The notes: generated from the letters alone by a model not told the origin. A DNA stretch of 14,515 nucleotides from Acanthamoeba sp. SK_2022b (GCA_027943245.1 JANDJZ010001775.1:1-14515), one strand, 5' to 3'. Positions 5,072 through 12,037 are shown, numbered from the stretch's first letter. Numbers and translations: made by a program.

Positions 5072-7597
5072 TCAGGGCTGGATCGGCGTGATCACCACGC
5101 CGGTGCCTGCGGGGGCGTCTTCGCCGCCGGGCAGGGCGGGCGTGGCGGGGGTGGCTTCCTGCACTGCGCGCTGGTCCGCGGGGCCCAGCGTGCCCTGGGT
5201 GAGGGGGATGTTGGGGGCGGGCAGGGCGGGGGTGCTTTCTATGATTTCCTCGCCGGGCGACAGGCCCGGGCCGGGTGGCTCCGTGGGCTCGGGTGCGGGT
5301 TCAGGGGTCGGAGCCGGCTCCGGGGTGGCGGGTTGGCCGGGCTGTGCGGGCGGCTGCTGGTCGGCCCACCAGCCCTGCATGCGTTCGCGCAGGCGGCCGA
5401 CCATGTCGGACCACCAGTGGCTTTGTTCGGGTGGCTCGAAGCGGGCCTTGGCGTCGATGACGGGGCTGCGCAGGGCGCGGGACATGAAGTCTCCCACCAT
5501 GGGCAGGGCGCTGCGCGAGCCCTGGCCCCAGCGGTCGCTGCGCAGGGTGATGCGCGCGTCGTTGAAGCCGGCCCAGGCGCCGGTGACGATTTCCGGGTGC
5601 ATGAGGATGAACCAGCCATCGGCATTGCCCTGGGTGGTGCCGGTCTTGCCGGCCACGTCGGCGTGGATGGCGTAGCGCTGGCGCACGGCCACGGCCGTGC
5701 CTTTGTCCACCACGGCGCGCAGCATGTCCACCAGGGCGTAGGCGTGGCCTTCGTCCAGCGCGCGCTCGGGCTTGGGCGGGCTGAACTCGGCGATGACCTT
5801 GCCGTCGGCGTCCTCGATGCGCGTGACCATCATGGGTGGCAGCCAGCGGCCACCGTGGGCCAGGCTGGCATAGGCGTTGACCATCTCCAGCAGTGACACC
5901 GGGCTGCTGCCCAGGGCCAGGGCGGGAACCTCGTCCAGCGGGCTCTGGCGCACGCCCAGGGCGCGGGCCAGGCGTGCCACGCGGGCGGGACCCACGGACT
6001 GCATGACTTCGGCGGTGATGGTGTTCTTGGAGTAGGCCAGGGCGTCGCGCAGCGTCATCTCGCGGCCCGTGGGGGGCGTGGCGTCGGTGGGGCGCCAGAC
6101 TTCGCCGCCGGCCAGCTGGATTTCCACGGGGCTGTCCACGCGCTTGTCGTCGGGGGTGGCGCCCTGCTGCAGCGCGGCGCCATAGACAAAGGGCTTGAAG
6201 GTGGAGCCGGGCTGGCGCCGTGCCTGCTGCACGTGGTCGTAGGCGTCCTGCGTGAAGTCGCGGCTGCCTACCCATGCCAGCACTTCGGAGGTGGCCGGGT
6301 TCAGCGCCACAAAGCCTGCCTGCACGCGGGTCTTGTCCTCGCGCAGCTGCTTCATGAAGGCCTTGTCGGCCAGCAGGGCCTTGAGGGTATCTTCCTCGCT
6401 GTCCTTGTCCGTTGCCTTGTCCTTGCCTTGGCTGTCCGCGCGTTTGCGCGCGGCACGCCAGGCGGGGGTCTCTCGCACGAGTTGCTGCACCAGCGGGTTG
6501 GAGGCGTTCCAGCCGTCGCGCTGGCTCCAGGCGCCATTGGCCACGCCCTGCAGCGTGCGCGTCTGGCGCGCCACGGCCTGGTTGGCCCAGTTCTGCAGGC
6601 GCGAGTCGATGGTGGTGTGCACCACCAGGCCATCGGTGTAGATGTTGTAGTTGTTGCGGTCGGCCCAGTCGATCAGCCACTTGCGCAGATGCTGCGCGAA
6701 GTGCGGCGCCATGCCCAGGGGCTCTTCCTGGCGCTCGAAGTTGATGCGCATGGGGCGCTTCTTGAGCTGTGCGAACTCGGCCTCCTGCAGCACGCCGCGC
6801 TTGACCATTTGCGACAGCACCGTGTTGCGGCGGTACAGCGCGCGGTCGGGGTTGAGCACGGGGTTGTAGTAGCTCGTGCCCTTGAGCATGCCCACCAGCG
6901 TGGCGCTTTCCAGCACCGTCAGCCGCGCGGCCGGCTTGTCGAAATAGGTGCGCGCCGCCATCTCTATGCCGAAGGCGTTGTAGAGGAAGGGCACGGTGTT
7001 CAGATAGGTCTCGAGGATCTCGTCCTTGGTGTAGAGCGCCTCGATCTTGAAGGCCGTGATCGCCTCCTTGAGCTTGCGGTTGAGCGTGGGCGCGCGGCCG
7101 ATTTCGGTCGGGTACAGGTTGCGTGCGAGCTGCTGGGTGAGGGTGGAGCCGCCCTGCGGATCGCCGCGCAGCGTGTGCACCACCGAGCCCAGCGTGCGGC
7201 GCCAGTCCATGCCGTGGTGCTCGTAGAAGCGGTGGTCCTCGGTGGCGATCAGCGCCTTGATCACCGAGGGCGACATCTCGTCGAGCTTCACCCACTGCCG
7301 GTTGCTGCGCTTGAACTGTGCGAGCTGCTTGCCATCCGCGCTCATGATCTGGGCGGGCTGCTCCAGCTTGGCCTTGCGTATGTCGCGGATGCCGGGCGTG
7401 AACGGGATCAGGGCCAGCACATACAGCGCGAACAGCAGCGGCAGCGCAGCGGCGAACAGCAGCCATTCGCGCCGGGTGGGCCAGCGGTGCCACCAGGGCA
7501 GGGCCGCCACGCGCTGGCCGATGCGGCTGGCCAGCAGCCTTTGCCAGGCTGCGAGCACAGCGTCGGGCAGCTTCAAGTCATTGAAAGAAAAGCGCAT
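5072..7597 (-). CDS. Class A penicillin-binding protein (transglycosylase/transpeptidase)
   Basis: This is a bifunctional murein synthase: GT51 polymerises lipid II into glycan and the transpeptidase domain crosslinks peptides in the periplasm. The 841-residue protein has a cytoplasmic N-terminus and one membrane anchor (about 45-67). The GT51 domain has ATEDHRFYEHHG with catalytic Glu120, QGGSTLTQQLARNLY at 148-162 and Glu178 in RKLKEAI. The transpeptidase has the SxxK motif at Ser465-Lys468 (GSTFKPF), SKN at 523-525 and KTGTTQ from Lys651. A charged insert lies between the domains (about 384-405), and the tail from about 749 is Pro/Glu-rich and probably disordered. All catalytic motifs are intact. 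I cannot separate the PBP1A and PBP1B/1C subclasses, so no symbol is given. No clear ribosome site precedes the ATG; instead a perfect inverted repeat lies 10 bp upstream. Confidence 0.95.
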   Translation of the reverse strand: MRFSFNDLKLPDAVLAAWQRLLASRIGQRVAALPWWHRWPTRREWLLFAAALPLLFALYVLALIPFTPGIRDIRKAKLEQPAQIMSADGKQLAQFKRSNRQWVKLDEMSPSVIKALIATEDHRFYEHHGMDWRRTLGSVVHTLRGDPQGGSTLTQQLARNLYPTEIGRAPTLNRKLKEAITAFKIEALYTKDEILETYLNTVPFLYNAFGIEMAARTYFDKPAARLTVLESATLVGMLKGTSYYNPVLNPDRALYRRNTVLSQMVKRGVLQEAEFAQLKKRPMRINFERQEEPLGMAPHFAQHLRKWLIDWADRNNYNIYTDGLVVHTTIDSRLQNWANQAVARQTRTLQGVANGAWSQRDGWNASNPLVQQLVRETPAWRAARKRADSQGKDKATDKDSEEDTLKALLADKAFMKQLREDKTRVQAGFVALNPATSEVLAWVGSRDFTQDAYDHVQQARRQPGSTFKPFVYGAALQQGATPDDKRVDSPVEIQLAGGEVWRPTDATPPTGREMTLRDALAYSKNTITAEVMQSVGPARVARLARALGVRQSPLDEVPALALGSSPVSLLEMVNAYASLAHGGRWLPPMMVTRIEDADGKVIAEFSPPKPERALDEGHAYALVDMLRAVVDKGTAVAVRQRYAIHADVAGKTGTTQGNADGWFILMHPEIVTGAWAGFNDARITLRSDRWGQGSRSALPMVGDFMSRALRSPVIDAKARFEPPEQSHWWSDMVGRLRERMQGWWADQQPPAQPGQPATPEPAPTPEPAPEPTEPPGPGLSPGEEIIESTPALPAPNIPLTQGTLGPADQRAVQEATPATPALPGGEDAPAGTGVVITPIQP

Positions 7598-7607
7598 ATT
7601 GCAAGAC

Positions 7608-7633
7608 GGCCCTGATGACAGGACATCAGGGCC
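7608..7633. repeat. Perfect 10-bp inverted repeat before the PBP gene start
   Basis: GGCCCTGATG (7608-7617) and CATCAGGGCC (7624-7633) are exact reverse complements with a 6-nt spacer. On the minus strand the element ends 10 nt before the ATG of the penicillin-binding protein. It could be an operator or a leader hairpin controlling ribosome access. It has no U-tract, so it is not a terminator. Confidence 0.8.
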
Positions 7634-7672
7634 GATAGGGCGGGACCATTCCGCGAAGGCTAGAGAATGCCC

Positions 7673-7704
7673 AAAAAAACGGCACCCCGCTCGCGCGGGG
7701 TGCC
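7673..7704 (-). terminator. Rho-independent terminator of the bacterioferritin-like gene
   Basis: GGCACCCCGC (7681-7690) and GCGGGGTGCC (7695-7704) form a perfect 10-bp stem with a 4-nt loop. On the minus strand the stem is followed by G and seven T residues (7679-7673). It lies 57 bp past the stop of the ferritin-like gene and so separates that gene from the penicillin-binding protein gene downstream. Confidence 0.92.
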
Positions 7705-7760
7705 TTGCCTATGGGCCAAGCCCCGGTATTGTCGGGCTGGCGTGTACTGGCGGGAAGTGC

Positions 7761-8330
7761 TTATTTCTCCAGCCAGTCGGACAGCTCGTCCGCATGCTCC
7801 TGCTCCTGCTCCAGGATGGATTCGATCAGCCGGCGCGTGGTCGGGTCCTTGTCGCCGATCAGGTCGATCATCTGGCTGTAGGCCTCGATGGCCACCCGCT
7901 CGGCGATCAGGTTGGTGCGGATCATGGCCTTCAGGTCCGTCTCGCCGTTGTAGTCGGCATGGCTGCGCTGGGTCAGCGTCTGGGGGTTGAAGTCGGGCTC
8001 GCCGCCCAGCTGCACGATGCGCTGGGCCAGCTTGTCGGCGTGGGCCATTTCCTCGTTGGCATGGACCAGGAACTCGTCGGCGATGGCCGGCGAGGCCAGG
8101 CCCACGGCGGTGAAGTGATGGCGCTTGTAGCGCATCACGCACACCAGCTCGGTGGCCAGCGAGTCATTGAGCAGCTTGATGATGTCCTCGCGCCAGGGCC
8201 CGAAATGCGGGGTCACGGCGCCATCGTCCAGGCTGCGCTTGGCAGCCTCCAGGGCCTTGGGGTCCAGCGCCAGGTGGCCGTTGCCGGGGTTGGATTTGGC
8301 TTGCTTCGTGGGGGTGCTGTTGGTGTTCAT
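7761..8330 (-). CDS. Bacterioferritin-like diiron protein
   Basis: Proteins of this family oxidise Fe(II) at a diiron centre and store or detoxify iron. The 189-residue product aligns by eye with bacterioferritin. ATELVCVMRY supplies Glu61, EEMAHADKL supplies Glu94 and His97, LIAERVAIEAY supplies Glu144, and EQEQEHADEL supplies Glu176 and His179. Met95 occupies the place of the haem-binding Met52 of E. coli Bfr. Two differences stand out: an N-terminal extension of about 43 residues, and an end right after the fourth helix (DWLEK), with no fifth helix as in 24-mer bacterioferritin. It could therefore be a Dps-like or bacterioferritin-like variant rather than a classical Bfr. The gene is monocistronic, with its own terminator, and divergent from glutathione peroxidase. 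The ribosome site is weak (AAGAG). Confidence 0.87.
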   Translation of the reverse strand: MNTNSTPTKQAKSNPGNGHLALDPKALEAAKRSLDDGAVTPHFGPWREDIIKLLNDSLATELVCVMRYKRHHFTAVGLASPAIADEFLVHANEEMAHADKLAQRIVQLGGEPDFNPQTLTQRSHADYNGETDLKAMIRTNLIAERVAIEAYSQMIDLIGDKDPTTRRLIESILEQEQEHADELSDWLEK

Positions 8331-8562
8331 ACAGGTGGTCTCTTCATCGTGGGACGGAAACTACGGCAGGCATGCGCCTATGCGGCTTGTAAACACCTGC
8401 CAGCGAAACGGGACCAGGCGGGCCGCTGTGCCCGCCTGTTGCCTTCCAAGGTAAGTTTTTGGCCGCCTGCTGTCTGTGAGACAAGTCCGCATCCCCATGC
8501 CCGGCCAGCGCGCCCCCGGGTGTCCCGGCGCTACCATGGATGCTCCACTCCAGGAGCACCGC
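8331..8562. promoter_or_regulatory. Divergent promoter region between ferritin-like and peroxidase genes
   Basis: This 232-bp spacer must hold both promoters. Facing the peroxidase, TACCAT (8532-8537, in gcTACCATgg) is a plausible -10. Facing the ferritin-like gene, TTTACA on the minus strand (from 8391 downward) resembles a -35, but no good -10 follows. No convincing OxyR or Fur site was recognised by eye. Confidence 0.4.
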
Positions 8563-9069
8563 ATGAATGACACCGCCGCCGCGCCCCGCTCGGCCTACGA
8601 CTTCGAGGCCACCTCCATCACGGGCCAGGCCGTCCCCCTGTCGGACTACCGCGGCAAGGTGCTGCTCATCGTCAACACCGCCAGCGCCTGCGGCTTCACT
8701 CCGCAGTACGCGGGACTGCAGGCGCTGCATGAGCAGTACGGCGAGCGCGGCCTGGTGGTGCTGGGCTTTCCGTGCAACCAGTTCGGTTCCCAGGAAAAGG
8801 GCAGCGAATCGGAAATCGCCAGTTTCTGCGACCTGAACTTTGGCGTGCGCTTCCCGCTCATGGGCAAGATCGACGTCAACGGCGCCAACGCCCACCCGCT
8901 GTACCGCTGGCTCACGGCCGAGGCGCCGGGCGTGCTGGGCACCAAGGCCATCAAGTGGAACTTCACCAAATTCCTCGTCGGCCGCGACGGCCAGGTCATC
9001 CGCCGCTATGCGCCGCAGGATGCGCCGGCCAAGCTGTCCACGGACATCGAGGCCGCGCTGGCGCTTTGA
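8563..9069 (+). CDS. Glutathione peroxidase family protein (Cys type)
   Basis: This is a thiol peroxidase that reduces hydrogen peroxide or organic hydroperoxides in the cytoplasm. The 168-residue protein has NTASACGFTPQY with peroxidatic Cys43, the signature GFPCNQFG at 68-75, Gln77 in SQE, and WNFTKF with Trp132 and Asn133. Together these complete the Cys-Gln-Trp-Asn tetrad. Cys89 (SFCDLNF) sits where atypical 2-Cys members carry the resolving cysteine, so thioredoxin rather than glutathione may be the real reductant. This is an inference from the family. The start is well supported: AGGAG (8552-8556) lies 6 bp before the ATG. The gene is divergent from the ferritin-like gene, and the 109-bp gap to the asparaginase gene suggests separate units. 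Confidence 0.94.
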   Translation: MNDTAAAPRSAYDFEATSITGQAVPLSDYRGKVLLIVNTASACGFTPQYAGLQALHEQYGERGLVVLGFPCNQFGSQEKGSESEIASFCDLNFGVRFPLMGKIDVNGANAHPLYRWLTAEAPGVLGTKAIKWNFTKFLVGRDGQVIRRYAPQDAPAKLSTDIEAALAL

Positions 9070-9106
9070 TGCGCTGACCGCGCCTGTCCATCAGGGTTTC
9101 ACGCAG

Positions 9107-9127
9107 GGCCGGCAGCGCGGGCCGGCC
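9107..9127. repeat. 7-bp inverted repeat upstream of the asparaginase gene
   Basis: GGCCGGC (9107-9113) and GCCGGCC (9121-9127) are exact reverse complements with a 7-nt spacer. The repeat overlaps the place where a -35 would sit for the TAGCAT hexamer at 9140-9145, so it could be an operator. It could also be a weak hairpin ending the peroxidase transcript; there is no T-tract. Confidence 0.4.
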
Positions 9128-9178
9128 GCACGCCATGGTTAGCATGCTCCTTGACATCACAACAAGGAGACAACACCC

Positions 9179-10243
9179 GTGAAAGCCTTCCGCCGCACCG
9201 CCCTCGCCCTGCTCACTGCCTGCACCCTGCCCATGATTGCTACCAGCGCCGCCGCCCAGGACAAGCCCGTGGTCCAGTTCATCGCCACGGGCGGCACCAT
9301 TGCCATGAAGATCGACCCGGTCAAGAACGCGCCCGTGCCCGCGATCTCGGGCGACGACCTGCTGGCCACCGTGCCCGACGTGGGCAAGTACGCGCGCATC
9401 CAGGTCAACAACCTGTCCAACGTGCCCTCCGACTACATGGACCCGGCCCGCTGGGTGCAGCTTACCCAGGCCGTACAGGCCGCGCTGGCCCGCCCTGAGG
9501 TGGCTGGCGCCATCGTCTCGCACGGCACGGACACGCTGGAGGAAACCGCCTTCTGGCTGGACCTGACCGTGCAGTCGTCCAAGCCCGTCGTGCTCATCGG
9601 CGCGCAGCGCAATGCCTCGGTGTCCGACTTCGACGGCCCGCGCAACCTGCTCAACGCCGTGCGCATCGCCGTGGACCCCAGGGCGCGCGACAAGGGCGCC
9701 ATGCTGGCCATGAACAACCAGATCAACGCCGCGCGCTACGTTACCAAGACACACACGGCCAACGTGGAGACCTTCCGCTCGGGTGAATTCGGCTTTCTGG
9801 GCGAGGTCTACCCGGACCGCGTCAGCTTCGCCTCCGCCCCCGCGCGCCGCCAGCACCTGCCCATCCAGGCGCAGACCATGCCCGAGGTGGAGATCTTCCC
9901 CATGTACGGCGGCGCCAACGGCCAGGCCGTGCGCCAGGCGGTGGACCGTGGCGTCAAGGGCATCGTCATCGACGCCCTGGGCATGGGCAACATGAACGTC
10001 GCCATGCTCGATGCCGCCAAGTACGCCATCGGCAAGAACGTGCCCGTGGTCGTCAGCACGCGCGTGCACAACGGCCGCGTCATGCCCAGCTACGGCTTCG
10101 AGGGCGGCGGCAAGACCTCGTTCGAGGCCGGCGCCGTCATGGCCGACGACCTGCGCGCGCCCAAGGCGCGGATCCTGCTGATGCTGGCGCTGCAGTCCGG
10201 CGTGACGGGGCAGAAGGACCTGCAGGCGGTATTTGATCGATAG
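9179..10243 (+). CDS. ansB: Type II (exported) L-asparaginase/glutaminase family protein
   Basis: The family hydrolyses L-asparagine (some members also glutamine) to aspartate and ammonia. The start is GTG, chosen because AAGGAGA (9164-9170) lies 8 bp upstream and the signal peptide begins there. The 354-residue protein carries a signal sequence with a likely cleavage near SAAAQ (23-27). An LTAC lipobox-like motif with Cys15 makes lipidation an alternative. The catalytic threonines are Thr40 in ATGGTIA and Thr117-Asp118 in SHGTDTLEET, and a Lys occurs in RYVTKTHT. The segment after TGGTIA (MKIDPVKNAPVPAISG) lacks the flexible-loop tyrosine of E. coli AnsB, so substrate preference may differ. 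The gene seems to stand alone, with a hairpin after its stop. Confidence 0.92.
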   Translation: MKAFRRTALALLTACTLPMIATSAAAQDKPVVQFIATGGTIAMKIDPVKNAPVPAISGDDLLATVPDVGKYARIQVNNLSNVPSDYMDPARWVQLTQAVQAALARPEVAGAIVSHGTDTLEETAFWLDLTVQSSKPVVLIGAQRNASVSDFDGPRNLLNAVRIAVDPRARDKGAMLAMNNQINAARYVTKTHTANVETFRSGEFGFLGEVYPDRVSFASAPARRQHLPIQAQTMPEVEIFPMYGGANGQAVRQAVDRGVKGIVIDALGMGNMNVAMLDAAKYAIGKNVPVVVSTRVHNGRVMPSYGFEGGGKTSFEAGAVMADDLRAPKARILLMLALQSGVTGQKDLQAVFDR

Positions 10244-10269
10244 TTCGACCGACAGGCCGCCGCAACGCT

Positions 10270-10300
10270 GCCGCGCAGGCCCTGGCCTTGCGCGGCATTT
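10270..10300 (+). terminator. Possible terminator after the asparaginase gene
   Basis: GCCGCGCA (10270-10277) pairs with TGCGCGGC (10289-10296), with further weak pairing inside, followed by ATTTCT. The stem is strong but the U-tract is short, so intrinsic termination is likely but not certain. It begins 26 bp after the asparaginase stop. Confidence 0.5.
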
Positions 10301-10356
10301 CTGGCGGGGCACCGAGGTGGCACACTGGCAGCCCCATATGCCAACCAGGGCGCACC

Positions 10357-10815
10357 ATGCAGGATGACGATCTCGAATACGTGGGCTTCTGGGCCCGCAC
10401 CGGCGCCGCGCTGATCGACACCGTGATCCTGCTCGTGCTCATGCTGCCGGCCCTGATCTCCATCTACGGATGGGAATACCTGGAGTCCGAAAAACTGTTA
10501 CACGGCCCGGCCGATTTCGTCATCTCCTGGGTGCTGCCTGCCATTGCCGTCGTCATCTTCTGGATCAAGAAACAGGCCACGCCGGGCAAGATGATCATCT
10601 CCGCCAGGATCGTGGACGCGCAGACCGGCGCGGACATGAGCACACAGCAGGCCGTCATTCGCTACCTGGCCTATTTCGTGTCCATCATCCCGCTGTGCCT
10701 GGGGCTGATCTGGGTGGCCTTTGACCCGCGCAAGCAAGGCTGGCACGACAAGATTGCGGGCACCGTGGTGGTCAGGCCCAAGCACCGGGGCGTGCAGCCG
10801 GTGAAGTTCCACTGA
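10357..10815 (+). CDS. RDD family inner-membrane protein
   Basis: RDD proteins are small polytopic membrane proteins of mostly unknown function; some have been linked to ion transport. The 152-residue product has the defining residues Arg14 and Asp21 in FWARTGAALIDT and Asp131 in KQGWHDKIAGTVVV. Three hydrophobic segments are visible (about 19-40, 53-70 and 104-121), and KKQATPGKMIISARIVD lies in the loop before the third. The ATG at 10357 is preceded by AGGG (10346-10349), and CACACT at 10321-10326 is a possible -10. It is separated from the asparaginase gene by a hairpin, and nothing in the context suggests a specific partner. Confidence 0.9.
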   Translation: MQDDDLEYVGFWARTGAALIDTVILLVLMLPALISIYGWEYLESEKLLHGPADFVISWVLPAIAVVIFWIKKQATPGKMIISARIVDAQTGADMSTQQAVIRYLAYFVSIIPLCLGLIWVAFDPRKQGWHDKIAGTVVVRPKHRGVQPVKFH

Positions 10816-10951
10816 TATCCATATCGCACTGCTCCAGCGCGCTGGCCGTTTGTGCCTCGGCCTGCTTCAACGCCTTCTGGCTGTCTGCCAGGTTGCGGGC
10901 AAGGCTGAGCTGCAGAGCAGAGCAAAGCAGTGGCACGCAATGACTTCCCAT
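10772..10951 (-). CDS. Small unidentified ORF, possibly a gene remnant
   Basis: Between the RDD gene and the nucleotidyltransferase gene, a minus-strand frame encodes 59 residues. Its middle, LARNLADSQKALKQAEAQTA, looks like an amphipathic coiled coil rather than random translation. The frame overlaps the 3' end of the RDD gene, is closed by a stop just upstream, and has no ribosome site. It may be the tail of a lost gene, or chance. I recognise no family. Confidence 0.2.
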   Translation of the reverse strand: MGSHCVPLLCSALQLSLARNLADSQKALKQAEAQTASALEQCDMDISGTSPAARPGAWA

Positions 10952-11016
10952 ATGTGCGTTGAACCCAGGCCTGCCTGCTCACAAATTGCACAGGTCTCAG
11001 ACGTATCCGAAAGCAC

Positions 11017-11955
11017 TCATGGAGGCAAGTACCCGTCCACCAGCGCTTGCACCACGTCCGCTTGCAGTACATCCCGCCTGCGCTTGATGGCCTCTCGCTC
11101 GCGCAGGCCGGCCATCCATCGCTTGAACGCGACGAAGGTTGCCGGGTGGACGGTATGCATGCGCGCCATGGCTCCATTGCTGGCGACGATGACGGCTGAA
11201 AACGGTGGCGCATCCAGCAGCACGTTGGCACGCCTGGCCTGGGCCACCCAGAAGTCTTCCTCGGCGTCGCTGAGTTTGATGGGGTGGGGATCGTCTGCCA
11301 CACGTTCGCGACGGATGATGTCCACTTCAAAACCGTCTTTGTTGACGGCCGTGTAGAGCTGGCTTTTGCGCAGGCGGAACGTGCTGTCCACCTTCTTCAG
11401 TACGCCGAGCATGGAGCTGTCTACGCGGGCGAGTTGCGTGGCAAATTGCAGCCGCTTGCGGGTATCCCACAACAGGTCCATGTCGCGCGTGGCCAGGGCT
11501 TCTGCCTGTAGCCGCAAGCCGGCTGCTGCCTCGTACGCGTAAAGCGCATGCGTTCCTACCACGCGAAAGTGCGGACTCAGCCCGGTGATCGACAGACGGT
11601 TGAGCAGCTCCACCACCAGCGGGTCCACCCTGCCTACGCGCAGCGCACGATTCAGTCGCTGGTGCTGGGCCAATGCGGCCTTGAGCCCGGCCAAACGCTC
11701 GGCGCTTTCCCGTTTGCGCTGCATGAAGCGTTCATAGATGGCTTCGGTTTCCGGCGTGCGAAGACCGAGGCTGGTTTCGGCGCCCGCAGGCGTGGTGCGG
11801 ATCAGGTAGCTGGATTGAGGAGACGACGCCGGACCCGCATGCCAATACATGCCACCGCGTACTTGAGCCCCTTCATCCCGGGCTTCTTCCAGGGCTTCGA
11901 AGGTGGATACGGCGTCTATGTACTGGCGGGCCGCTGATGGCTGGAGGTCTTGCAT
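11017..11955 (-). CDS. GSU2403-like nucleotidyltransferase-fold protein
   Basis: This 312-residue protein matches the NTP_transf_8/GSU2403 group of the polymerase-beta nucleotidyltransferase superfamily. The active-site pattern is present: VVGTHALYAYEAA (Gly134-Thr135), then TRDMDLLW with Asp158 and Asp160, and a third acid at Asp212 in FEVDIIRR. These residues would bind two metals and an NTP. The nucleotide used and the acceptor are unknown. The first 110 residues are charged and helical. Codon use is less GC-biased than in the neighbours, and the flanks are A/T-rich, suggesting acquisition. The ATG overlaps an inverted repeat. The fold recalls toxin-like AbiEii/MenT enzymes, but no partner gene was found beside it, so no toxin-antitoxin call is made. 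Confidence 0.82.
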   Translation of the reverse strand: MQDLQPSAARQYIDAVSTFEALEEARDEGAQVRGGMYWHAGPASSPQSSYLIRTTPAGAETSLGLRTPETEAIYERFMQRKRESAERLAGLKAALAQHQRLNRALRVGRVDPLVVELLNRLSITGLSPHFRVVGTHALYAYEAAAGLRLQAEALATRDMDLLWDTRKRLQFATQLARVDSSMLGVLKKVDSTFRLRKSQLYTAVNKDGFEVDIIRRERVADDPHPIKLSDAEEDFWVAQARRANVLLDAPPFSAVIVASNGAMARMHTVHPATFVAFKRWMAGLREREAIKRRRDVLQADVVQALVDGYLPP

Positions 11956-11994
11956 TTCGGTATTTTTTTGAGAATTTCTCTTTTATACCGAAAT
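11954..11994. repeat. Nested palindrome over the promoter and start codon
   Basis: ATTTCGGTAT (11954-11963) and ATACCGAAAT (11985-11994) are exact inverted repeats 31 bp apart start to start, about three helical turns. Between them lies a second, nearly concentric palindrome, GAGAA-T-TTCTC (11970-11980). The left arm overlaps the ATG (11955-11953) of the nucleotidyltransferase gene. The element could be an operator, or an RNA hairpin hiding the start. Confidence 0.8.
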
Positions 11995-12008
11995 TCTTTT
12001 AAAAACAA
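11982..12008 (-). promoter_or_regulatory. Candidate promoter of the nucleotidyltransferase gene
   Basis: On the minus strand TTGTTT (12008-12003) and TATAAA (11987-11982) are separated by 15 bp in an A/T-rich stretch unlike the rest of the window. The -10 lies between the arms of the inverted repeat and overlaps its upstream arm, so a protein bound there would block transcription. Confidence 0.45.
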
Positions 12009-12037
12009 CAGCCTAAGAGATTTTGAAACGCTTCGGA

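Noticed and set aside
6233..7615. A 460-residue plus-strand open frame opposite the penicillin-binding protein
   Set aside because: It has no ribosome site or domain and lies wholly opposite a gene with intact catalytic motifs. High-GC codon bias explains the lack of stops.
8471..8481. GTCT-GTG-AGAC inverted repeat in the divergent spacer as a regulator site
   Set aside because: Four-base arms are too short to support a claim without comparative data.
9151..9156. Consensus -35 TTGACA before the asparaginase gene
   Set aside because: A -10 at normal spacing would fall on the start codon and no suitable hexamer is there. The match is probably chance, with the ribosome site right behind it.
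8996..10312. A 438-residue minus-strand frame opposite the asparaginase gene
   Set aside because: Antisense shadow; the asparaginase frame has a signal peptide, ribosome site and active-site motifs.
10772..11955. Toxin-antitoxin pair formed by the nucleotidyltransferase and the small downstream ORF
   Set aside because: The small frame has no ribosome site, overlaps another gene and lacks a recognisable antitoxin fold. The usual antitoxin-first order is also absent.
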